Assembly (NCBI GenBank): GCA_905214155.1
Contig: CAJMLC010000094.1
Location: forward strand, 1 to 7,668
Direction: 5' to 3'
Length of the DNA: 7,668 bases
From: an uncultured bacterium
GTDB taxonomy: Bacteria; Bacillota; Clostridia; Oscillospirales; Oscillospiraceae
The notes below the pieces were generated by a model, which saw only the letters and a list, made by a program, of their open reading frames with translations, was not told the DNA's origin and ran no database searches. Positions within the stretch are counted from its first letter, which is position 1; each line of letters opens with the position of its first letter. This document shows positions 1 to 4,532 of this stretch, piece by piece. A program made the translations under genes and the position numbers.

Positions 1-37
1 AAAACTTCGGGCGGCGCAGCAAACGCGTCCGTACGGC

Positions 38-72
38 AAAAAACCGCGGAGCAGGGATCTCCTGCTCCGCGG
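38..72 (-). terminator. Intrinsic terminator of the 73-residue gene
   Basis: Read leftward, a perfect 12-bp GC-rich stem (61-72 pairs with 44-55, loop 56-60) is followed directly by six T residues (43 to 38). It begins 14 bases past the stop codon of the small leftward gene that ends at 86, the usual place for a Rho-independent terminator. The T-tract lies on the leftward side only, so it should act mainly on leftward transcripts. Confidence 0.9.
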
Positions 73-85
73 GCTGCGAGCGGCT

Positions 86-307
86 TCAGGCGGTAAACGT
101 ATAGCGCACCATTATGCCCTTGCCGTCGCCGGTGGTGATGACCGTGTCACCGGCAGCGTTTTTCCCGCTGTCCAGGATCGGCCAGCGGCCCTGTGCGCGC
201 ACATAGGCCTCCGGGCTCTCGGCCTCGACCTCCTTGAATTCCTTCTGGCTGTGCGCTTCGCCGCCGCACGGGTTGATCGTCTCGATCAGGACTTCATATT
301 CGTTCAT
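86..307 (-). CDS. Small conserved-looking hypothetical protein (73 aa)
   Basis: I do not recognise a named domain. The product is a 73-residue, acidic, apparently soluble protein with no signal peptide or membrane segment. It has an NPCGG motif around residues 12-16 (the only cysteine), a charged KEFKEVEAESPEAYV stretch around 22-37, and a Gly-rich TTGDGKG turn near 58-64 before a beta-like C-terminus. The ATG at 307 is chosen because AAGGAG (320-315) lies 7 bases upstream. An earlier overlapping ATG at 312 opens only a two-codon frame and is too close to the Shine-Dalgarno. The gene sits between two strong leftward terminators (377-407 upstream, 38-72 downstream), so it is probably monocistronic. 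Its own terminator, good ribosome site and clean frame argue that it is real. Function unknown. Confidence 0.8.
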   Translation of the reverse strand: MNEYEVLIETINPCGGEAHSQKEFKEVEAESPEAYVRAQGRWPILDSGKNAAGDTVITTGDGKGIMVRYTFTA

Positions 308-327
308 GCCATTGCTCCTTTCTGTTT

Positions 328-357
328 TCTATAGTCTACCACAATTAGAAGAAGCAA
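328..357 (-). promoter_or_regulatory. Possible promoter of the 73-residue gene
   Basis: Leftward TTGCTT (357-352), an 18-bp spacer and TATAGA (333-328) would start transcription near 321, just before the Shine-Dalgarno. An alternative pairing is TTGCAT (362-357) with TAGACT (338-333), also 18 bp apart. Some promoter is expected here because the upstream regulator gene is closed by a terminator at 377-407. The exact boxes are uncertain. Confidence 0.4.
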
Positions 358-376
358 TGCAAATGGGCAAAACGCC

Positions 377-407
377 AAAAAATCCCCGCCAGGCGGCCTG
401 GCGGGGA
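377..407 (-). terminator. Intrinsic terminator of the XRE regulator gene
   Basis: Read leftward, an 11-bp stem (407-397 with 393-383, CCTGGCGGGG/CCCCGCCAGG plus an A-T pair) with a three-base loop is followed at once by six T residues (382-377). It lies seven bases past the TAA stop at 414-416. This separates the regulator gene from the small downstream gene. Confidence 0.93.
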
Positions 408-413
408 GATTTG

Positions 414-1001
414 TTATTTTTTCGCGAGGAAGCGGCGGAACAGCTCCCACAAAATGACCAGCACCTGCGCCGCCGCGCAGACGAGGAAGATCAGCTCCAG
501 ATTCGGCACGGGCAGCGACAGATAGAGCGACAGGCCCAGCGACCAGACGAGCAGCGACGTGGAGATCCCCTGCCAGAGCAGGCCCCACCAGAGGCTCGTG
601 AACACGATGGCGAGGATCGACGCGACCGGGATCGCGTAGATGAAGAACAGCCACGCCCGATACGGGATCGCGAACACGACGAACAGGAAGAAGATCAGCG
701 TCGCCACCGCGAACGTCAGCGCGATCGACAGGATCAGGATGAACATGTGGAACCGGGGCCGGTCCTCCTTCGGCGGCTCTTCCTCGCCGATGAGGTTGCT
801 GACCGTGATGCCGTAGAGGTCGGCGATGCGCGTGAGGATATAGATGTCGGGCAGACTCTCTCCGCGCTCCCACTTCGAGATGGATTTGTCGGAATAGTTC
901 AGCTTCGCCGCCAGATCCATCTGCGTGTCCTTGTGCGCCTTGCGGTACGCGGCGATATTTTTGGAAACGGTGCGCCGCAGGGCGGCTTCTTCGACCTGCA
1001 T
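414..1001 (-). CDS. Membrane-anchored XRE-family transcriptional regulator
   Basis: A 195-residue protein with an N-terminal Cro/C1-type helix-turn-helix domain at about residues 11-71. The recognition region is SDKSISKWERG (37-47), followed by the typical ESLPDIYILTRIADLYGITVS run. After a short acidic/proline linker (72-84) come four predicted membrane segments at about 86-112, 116-135, 138-163 and 168-187, ending in a basic tail. This architecture suggests a DNA-binding domain tethered to the cytoplasmic membrane; the ligand or signal is unknown. The ATG at 1001 is backed by AAGGAGG (1013-1007) with a 5-base gap. The gene appears to be transcribed alone, from a promoter at 1185-1213 through a leader of about 175 bases, and ends at a strong terminator. 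A palindrome over that promoter makes autoregulation plausible but unproven. Confidence 0.88.
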   Translation of the reverse strand: MQVEEAALRRTVSKNIAAYRKAHKDTQMDLAAKLNYSDKSISKWERGESLPDIYILTRIADLYGITVSNLIGEEEPPKEDRPRFHMFILILSIALTFAVATLIFFLFVVFAIPYRAWLFFIYAIPVASILAIVFTSLWWGLLWQGISTSLLVWSLGLSLYLSLPVPNLELIFLVCAAAQVLVILWELFRRFLAKK

Positions 1002-1178
1002 GGTGTCCTCCTTGCGCGATGATGCAAAACATGTTGAGAATACAGGAAATTCTACTGCCGGTAGAGTCCTTCTCTCCCACGAGTTTCCCCCATAGGAAGG
1101 GGCGGTAGGGTGACAAATGCGCCGCGCCGTGCGATACTTGTGGCAGAAGAGAGACCTGCTTTCATCCGAGCAGACTTT
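1002..1178 (-). promoter_or_regulatory. Long leader of the regulator gene with inverted repeats
   Basis: If the promoter at 1185-1213 is used, the regulator mRNA has a leader of about 175 bases, which is long for this compact region. Three pairings are visible. One is a 15-base near-palindrome at 1051-1065 (TCTAC-TGCCG-GTAGA). The second is an imperfect long-range repeat, 1066-1080 with 1140-1155. The third is a rival pairing of 1142-1150 with 1051-1059 (8 of 9 pairs). The last two use the same 1142-1150 segment and exclude each other. A short hairpin (CTGCT/AGCAG) lies near 1156-1173. I could not match the region to a riboswitch class I know, and no leftward terminator lies before the gene. 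It may be an undescribed leader element or a degenerate interspersed repeat. Confidence 0.4.
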
Positions 1179-1221
1179 TCAAAAAGTATATCATACTTTT
1201 CTCGCCCGCGCAAGCGGGTGA
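1117..1221 (+). CDS. Possible 34-residue small ORF ending at a terminator
   Basis: ATG at 1117 opens a 34-residue frame that ends with TGA at 1219-1221, exactly where the stem of the rightward terminator begins. GGTGA (1109-1113) can pair with the 16S rRNA tail at a usable distance. The product would be basic in its first half (MRRAVRYLWQKR) and amphipathic after that, with no signal peptide or membrane segment. Against it: I see no convincing rightward promoter, third-position GC is lower than in neighbouring genes, and the frame lies opposite the regulator's promoter and leader. It explains why a rightward terminator sits here, but an RNA without a protein would explain that equally well. 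Confidence 0.2.
   Translation: MRRAVRYLWQKRDLLSSEQTFQKVYHTFLARASG
1182..1200. promoter_or_regulatory. Perfect palindrome over the regulator promoter (operator candidate)
   Basis: AAAAGTAT-ATC-ATACTTTT is a perfect 8-bp inverted repeat with a 3-bp centre. It covers the -10 box (1185-1190) of the leftward promoter for the XRE regulator. A dimeric repressor bound here would block RNA polymerase. Because XRE regulators often control their own gene, self-repression is the simplest reading, but that link is inference. Confidence 0.5.
1185..1213 (-). promoter_or_regulatory. Extended -10 promoter of the XRE regulator gene
   Basis: Read leftward: TTGCGC (1213-1208), exactly 17 bp, then TATACT (1190-1185) preceded by TGA (1193-1191), which gives a TGn extended -10. 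The -35 matches only TTG of the consensus, and extended -10 promoters tolerate that. Transcription would begin near 1178 and run into the regulator gene at 1001. Confidence 0.6.
1202..1221 (+). other. GNRA-capped hairpin before the tandem terminators
   Basis: On the rightward strand 1202-1209 (TCGCCCGC) pairs with 1214-1221 (GCGGGTGA), with one G-U pair, around a GCAA tetraloop. A stable stem with a GNRA loop directly before a terminator hints at a structured RNA 3' end. The same bases contain the -35 box of the leftward promoter, so the symmetry may have another cause. Confidence 0.35.
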
Positions 1222-1265
1222 AAACGCATCCGGCGTCTCACACACCGCGCCGGATGCGTTTTTTT
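1221..1265 (+). terminator. Strong rightward intrinsic terminator
   Basis: 1221-1235 pairs perfectly with 1248-1262 (15 bp: four A-T pairs, then ACGCATCCGGCG-type pairing) around a 12-base loop, and seven T residues run from 1259 to 1265. On the opposite strand the U-tract is only four bases and is part of the stem, so the polarity is rightward. No confident rightward gene lies upstream. It ends either the small ORF at 1117-1221, a non-coding RNA, or antisense transcription from the regulator locus. Confidence 0.85.
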
Positions 1266-1291
1266 GCCTGTCGGAAGACAGGCAAAATTTT
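1262..1291 (+). terminator. Second, tandem rightward terminator-like hairpin
   Basis: 1262-1272 pairs with 1277-1287 (11 bp, core GCCTGTC/GACAGGC) with a GGAA tetraloop, followed by TTTT at 1288-1291. The T-tract of the first terminator runs into its 5' arm. The opposite strand has no U-tract after this stem. A back-up terminator that keeps rightward transcripts out of the next gene's promoter is the likely role. Confidence 0.6.
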
Positions 1292-1339
1292 ATGGCAGCA
1301 CCGTGCAGCTCGCCTGCCATTGATTCTTTTTTGCGCCCA

Positions 1340-1368
1340 TTGACGCGGCGGCGCGCATCGTGTAAAAT
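1340..1368 (+). promoter_or_regulatory. Promoter of the DUF2284 gene
   Basis: TTGACG (1340-1345), a 17-bp spacer and TAAAAT (1363-1368), each 5 of 6 to the housekeeping consensus. Transcription would start near 1375, leaving a leader of about 20 bases before the start codon. The tandem terminators just upstream make this the gene's own promoter. Confidence 0.75.
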
Positions 1369-1397
1369 CGTGTTAAAGATTTTGTGAGGTGAGCCAT

Positions 1398-1931
1398 TTG
1401 AACCGGGAACTGATCGAGCAGCAGCTCTCCGCCCTTCCGCTGGCCCAATACGGCTGGATCGAGACGGCAGAGCTGGAATTTTCAGAGCGCATCCGCCGCG
1501 TCTGTGAGCAGGAATGCCCCATGTACAGCCAGACGTGGGCCTGTCCGCCCGCGGTCGGGACAGTGGAGGAGTGCCGTGCGCGGTGCCTTTCCTATCCGCA
1601 TGCGCTCTACCTGACCACGCTGACCGAGGTTTCCGACATTGCGAACCTCGAAGAGACGCTCGCCACCCGCGCGCCGCACGAGGCCGTCACGCGCGAGGCG
1701 CTCGCCATTTTGAAGCCGCACGTCAAGGACGTCATGGCCCTGTCCACCGAGGCCTGCGCCATCTGCGAGCACTGCGCCTATCCGGGCGCGCCCTGCCGCC
1801 ATCCGGAGCTGATGTTCCCCTGCGTCGAGAGCCACGGCATCATCGTCACGGCCCTCGCGGAAAAAGAGGGCATCGAATTTTACGGCGGCAACCTCGTCAC
1901 ATGGTTCTCACTGCTGCTGTTCCGCGAATAG
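1398..1931 (+). CDS. DUF2284-type Cys-rich predicted metal-binding protein
   Basis: A 177-residue protein with ten cysteines, resembling the DUF2284 family of predicted metal-binding proteins. Counted from the TTG start, these are C36, C40, C49 in a C-x3-C...W-x-C-P-P motif, C59 and C63, then a ferredoxin-like C120-x2-C123-x2-C126-x6-C133 with GAPCRHPE, and C142 before SHGIIVTALAEKEGI. The spacing suggests one or more Fe-S clusters or a metal site, likely in a cytosolic redox role; substrate and partner are unknown. I choose TTG at 1398 because TGAGGTGA (1386-1393) is an excellent Shine-Dalgarno for it. The in-frame GTG at 1389 lies inside that sequence and is probably not used. The gene has its own promoter and converges on the RluA-type gene, overlapping it by 24 bases with no room for a terminator between them. 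Confidence 0.85.
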   Translation: MNRELIEQQLSALPLAQYGWIETAELEFSERIRRVCEQECPMYSQTWACPPAVGTVEECRARCLSYPHALYLTTLTEVSDIANLEETLATRAPHEAVTREALAILKPHVKDVMALSTEACAICEHCAYPGAPCRHPELMFPCVESHGIIVTALAEKEGIEFYGGNLVTWFSLLLFRE

Positions 1932-2543
1932 GACATCCCACGCGGACCCTTCCGGTCTCCGCTCAAATATCCGCATTGTTCCGTCCCGCGGATCGGGGAA
2001 GGCAAGGCGGTACGACCAGAGCAGCGGCGCGCTGCCCTTGCCGCCATATTTCCCGTCGCCCGCGAGCGGACAGCCGCGCGAGGCGAACTGGACGCGGATC
2101 TGATGCGTTCGCCCGGTGTGCAGATGCACGCGGACGAGCGTCCCTTCCGCGCCGGACGCCAGCGTTTCATAGTCCAGAACGGCCTCTTTCACGCCGTTTC
2201 GCTTCCGCTTTACAACGTAAGTCTTATTTTTGACGCGGTCGTGGTATAATAAGTCGCGGAGCGTTCCGGATGCTTCTGCCATCGGCTTTGTCAGCACCGC
2301 GAGATAGTCCTTCTCCATGCGCCCCTCCTGGATCGCGCGGGAGAGCGCCGCCGCAGCCTGCTTCGTCCGGGCATAAACCATCACGCCGCCGACCGCCTGG
2401 TCGAGCCTGTGGACCGGATAGATCTCGCCGCCGACTTCCGCGGCCAGCCGCACGGGCATGGCGTCCAGCCCTTCGCCCTGCGACGGGATGCCGGCCGGCT
2501 TGATGCACACGACATACGCCGCGTTCTGTTCCAGAATTTCCAT
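1908..2543 (-). CDS. RluA-family pseudouridine synthase (RNA modification)
   Basis: A 211-residue enzyme of the RluA family, which converts selected uridines in rRNA or tRNA to pseudouridine. Visible motifs are KPAGIPSQ (15-22), HRLDQ (45-49, with catalytic Asp48), KDYLAV (78-83) and HTGRTHQIRVQFA (142-154), followed by GCPLAGDGKYGG (157-168). It lacks the N-terminal S4 RNA-binding domain of RluC and RluD and is short for the family, so it resembles the compact RluA-like members; the exact target base cannot be told. ATG at 2543 is chosen because GAGGTGAG (2555-2548) lies just upstream. An in-frame GTG at 2552 is part of that ribosome site. Its 3' end overlaps the convergent DUF2284 gene by 24 bases, ending in CAG (Gln) codons, and no separate terminator was found. 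Confidence 0.93.
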   Translation of the reverse strand: MEILEQNAAYVVCIKPAGIPSQGEGLDAMPVRLAAEVGGEIYPVHRLDQAVGGVMVYARTKQAAAALSRAIQEGRMEKDYLAVLTKPMAEASGTLRDLLYHDRVKNKTYVVKRKRNGVKEAVLDYETLASGAEGTLVRVHLHTGRTHQIRVQFASRGCPLAGDGKYGGKGSAPLLWSYRLAFPDPRDGTMRIFERRPEGSAWDVLFAEQQQ

Positions 2544-2564
2544 TTGCCTCACCTCGTTTGTTCC

Positions 2565-2593
2565 ATCATACCCGCAAGGCCGGGAAAAAGCAA
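2565..2593 (-). promoter_or_regulatory. Promoter of the pseudouridine synthase gene
   Basis: Read leftward: TTGCTT (2593-2588), 17 bp, then TATGAT (2570-2565, 5 of 6). Transcription would start near 2558, leaving only about 15 leader bases, with the Shine-Dalgarno at 2555-2548. The -35 lies in the left arm of the palindrome at 2582-2616. Confidence 0.55.
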
Positions 2594-2616
2594 CCGCCGC
2601 GCGGCTTGATTTTCCC
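2582..2616. repeat. 35-bp imperfect palindrome spanning both -35 boxes
   Basis: Centred at 2599: outer arms GGGAAAA (2582-2588) and TTTTCCC (2610-2616) are perfect, one further pair (2592 with 2606) matches, and inner arms 2594-2597 and 2601-2604 are perfect. The leftward and rightward -35 boxes sit almost symmetrically on the two arms. It could be an operator controlling both promoters, or partly a by-product of two back-to-back -35 boxes; the outer arms extend beyond what the -35 boxes alone would require. Confidence 0.5.
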
Positions 2617-2634
2617 TATGTGCTCCGATATAAT
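2606..2634 (+). promoter_or_regulatory. Consensus-like promoter of the ABC exporter gene
   Basis: TTGATT (2606-2611), exactly 17 bp, and a perfect TATAAT (2629-2634). This is the best promoter match in the window. Transcription should start near 2641, about 34 bases before the ATG at 2675. Confidence 0.8.
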
Positions 2635-2674
2635 ATAGGAAACAAATTACCAGAAAGAAATTGGAGAACTTCGC

Positions 2675-4423
2675 ATGACAACCAAAGACTATCAGCAGAA
2701 AGGAATGTTTTCAATTTTCCTTTCTTTTTTTAAGCCGCATCGAGGCCTGTTCTTCCTCGACATGGTCTGTGCGCTATTTGTTGCGCTGGTCGACCTGGCC
2801 TATCCGGTCATCTCCCGCAAGGCGATCAACACGCTCCTGCCCAATCTGCAATACAAGACATTCTTCGTCGTCATGGGCATCGTCGTGCTGGCCTACGTCA
2901 TCCGCTCTCTGCTCTATTATGTCATCACCTACTGGGGCCATACGTTCGGCATCCGCGTCGAGGCCGACATCCGCGAGGCGCTCTTTGGCCACATGCAGAC
3001 GCTTGGCTTCGACTTTTACGACCGCAACCGCACCGGCCATCTGATGAGCCGCCTGACCACCGACCTCTTTGAGATCACTGAGCTGGCGCACCACGGCCCC
3101 GAGGACCTGTTCATCGCCATCGTCACGATCACCGGCGCGCTCATCGTCATGTTCACAATCGAATGGCGGCTCGCGCTCGTCGTCTGCGTGCTCATCCCGG
3201 TCGCCGTATTCGTCATCATGTCGCGCCGCCGCGCGATGGGCCGCGCCTCGCGTCTCGTCAAGCAGAAGGTCGGCGTCATCAATGCCGACATCGAATCCTG
3301 CCTCTCCGGCATGCGCACAGCCAAGGCGTTCGCCAACGAATCGGTCGAAGCGGAGAAGTTCCGCCGCTCGAACGAGATGTACAAGGGCTCCAAGAAGTAT
3401 TTCTATCAGGAGATGGGCATTTTCAACTCCAGCATGGAGTTTTTCCTCAGCATCCTCTCCGTCGCGGTCGTGACGGTGGGCGGTGCGCTCATCATGCAAG
3501 GACGCATGGACGTGGTCGACCTGCTGACGTTCACGCTCTATATCACCACGTTCGTCAACCCGATCCGCAAGCTGGCGAACTTCGCCGAGATGTTCGCCAA
3601 CGGCACCGCCGGCCTCGAGCGCTTCGTCGAGATCATGCGCACCGAGCCTGCGCTCGACGATGCACCGGACGCAGCGGAACTGGCGAAAGTCGACGGCACG
3701 ATCGACGTCGACCATGTCAGCTTCGCCTACGAAGGCGAGCTGGACGTCCTGCACGACGTCTCGCTGCACGTCGATCCCGGCGAGACCATCGCGGTCGTCG
3801 GCCCGTCCGGCGGCGGCAAGTCCACGCTCTGCCAGCTCATTCCGCGCTTCTACGACGTGACCGACGGGGCCATCCGCGTCGACGGGCAGGACGTCCGCGC
3901 CGTCACGCAGCAGAGCCTCCGCCGCGCCATCGGCGTTGTCCAGCAGGACGTCTTCCTCTTCGCCGATTCCATCCTCGAGAACATCCGCTACGGCCGCCCG
4001 GACGCGACGATGGACGAGATCGTCGCCGCAGCGAAGCGCGCCGAAATTTACGACGACATCATGGCGATGCCCGACGGCTTTGACACCTACGTCGGCGAGC
4101 GCGGTACGCTCCTGTCCGGCGGGCAGAAGCAGCGCATCTCCATTGCCCGCGTCTTCCTGAAGGATCCGTCCATTCTGATCCTCGACGAGGCGACCTCCGC
4201 GCTCGACTCCATGACCGAGGCAAAAATTCAGCACGCCTTTGACGAACTAGCCCGCGACCGCACCACGCTCATCATCGCCCACCGCCTGTCCACCATCCGC
4301 GCCGCCAGCCGCATCGTCGTCATCGTCGACGGGAAGATCGCCGAGCAGGGCACCCACGAAGAGCTCACAGCCCTGAACGGCACCTATGCCGCCCTCTGCC
4401 GCACGCAGAATCTTCTGCAATGA
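2675..4423 (+). CDS. ABC exporter half-transporter (membrane and ATPase domains fused)
   Basis: A 582-residue half-transporter of the MsbA/LmrA/BmrA type, expected to work as a dimer in the cytoplasmic membrane and export lipids, drugs or peptides; the substrate cannot be read from sequence. The membrane domain (about 15-320) has six expected helices. The ATPase domain shows every key motif: A-loop Tyr352, Walker A GPSGGGKST (376-384, Lys382), Q-loop Gln424, X-loop YVGERG (472-477), signature LSGGQ (480-484), Walker B ILILDE (500-505, Glu505), D-loop SALD (508-511) and H-loop His536. It therefore looks catalytically complete. ATG at 2675 follows GGAGA (2663-2667) by 7 bases; Met11 is a weaker alternative. 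No second half-transporter gene lies beside it, so a homodimer is likely. It has its own promoter and shares a terminator region with the convergent TPM operon. Confidence 0.95.
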   Translation: MTTKDYQQKGMFSIFLSFFKPHRGLFFLDMVCALFVALVDLAYPVISRKAINTLLPNLQYKTFFVVMGIVVLAYVIRSLLYYVITYWGHTFGIRVEADIREALFGHMQTLGFDFYDRNRTGHLMSRLTTDLFEITELAHHGPEDLFIAIVTITGALIVMFTIEWRLALVVCVLIPVAVFVIMSRRRAMGRASRLVKQKVGVINADIESCLSGMRTAKAFANESVEAEKFRRSNEMYKGSKKYFYQEMGIFNSSMEFFLSILSVAVVTVGGALIMQGRMDVVDLLTFTLYITTFVNPIRKLANFAEMFANGTAGLERFVEIMRTEPALDDAPDAAELAKVDGTIDVDHVSFAYEGELDVLHDVSLHVDPGETIAVVGPSGGGKSTLCQLIPRFYDVTDGAIRVDGQDVRAVTQQSLRRAIGVVQQDVFLFADSILENIRYGRPDATMDEIVAAAKRAEIYDDIMAMPDGFDTYVGERGTLLSGGQKQRISIARVFLKDPSILILDEATSALDSMTEAKIQHAFDELARDRTTLIIAHRLSTIRAASRIVVIVDGKIAEQGTHEELTALNGTYAALCRTQNLLQ

Positions 4424-4448
4424 TTTTCTCCCGCCGCAGCAGTTGTAG

Positions 4449-4467
4449 GGGCGGGCATTGCCCGCCC
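4449..4467. repeat. GC-rich intergenic palindrome (REP-like)
   Basis: GGGCGGGC-ATT-GCCCGCCC is a perfect 8-bp stem with a 3-base loop, 25 bases past the ABC gene stop, within TTGTAGGGGCGGGCATTG. No T-tract follows on either strand, so it is not a standard terminator. Its form resembles short interspersed palindromes that I recall between genes in gut clostridia, but only one copy lies in this window, so the repeat nature is not shown here. It could also protect the mRNA 3' end. Confidence 0.45.
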
Positions 4468-4481
4468 GCCCAATCCGCAGC

Positions 4482-4529
4482 AAAAATACCGCCCCATGGC
4501 CGGATGGTCATGGGGCGGTGTTTATTCTT
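4482..4529. terminator. Shared terminator between convergent genes
   Basis: An 11-bp stem (4488-4498, ACCGCCCCATG, with 4509-4519) has a 10-base loop. Leftward it is followed by A and then five T residues (4487-4483), starting 13 bases past the TPM stop at 4533; this is a good intrinsic terminator for the SPFH/zinc-ribbon/TPM operon. Rightward it is followed by GTTTATTCTT (4520-4529), a weaker but usable U-rich tract for the ABC gene. Bidirectional use is likely. Confidence 0.82.
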
Positions 4530-4532
4530 GAT

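Noticed and set aside
304..1116. 270-codon leftward open frame
   Set aside because: It is out of frame with the XRE gene, reads through its terminator, and yields an Arg/Ala/Pro-rich product. The regulator frame has a far better ribosome site and domain evidence.
1066..1155. Known riboswitch or T-box
   Set aside because: I compared it by eye with T-box, guanidine, ZTP, fluoride, THF, glutamine and c-di-GMP consensus blocks and found none of their conserved core sequences.
1052..1165. 37-codon leftward frame inside the regulator leader
   Set aside because: No ribosome site precedes its ATG, and the frame overlaps the inverted repeats of the leader, so chance is the simplest explanation.
1110..1343. 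77-codon rightward open frame in the regulator/DUF2284 gap
   Set aside because: It runs through both terminator hairpins and into the -35 box of the DUF2284 promoter. The shorter 34-codon frame at 1117-1221 fits the local signals better.
2774..4234. 486-codon leftward open frame
   Set aside because: It is antisense to the ABC exporter, which has every expected motif; the translation is Asp/Ala/Gly/His-rich with no recognisable domain.
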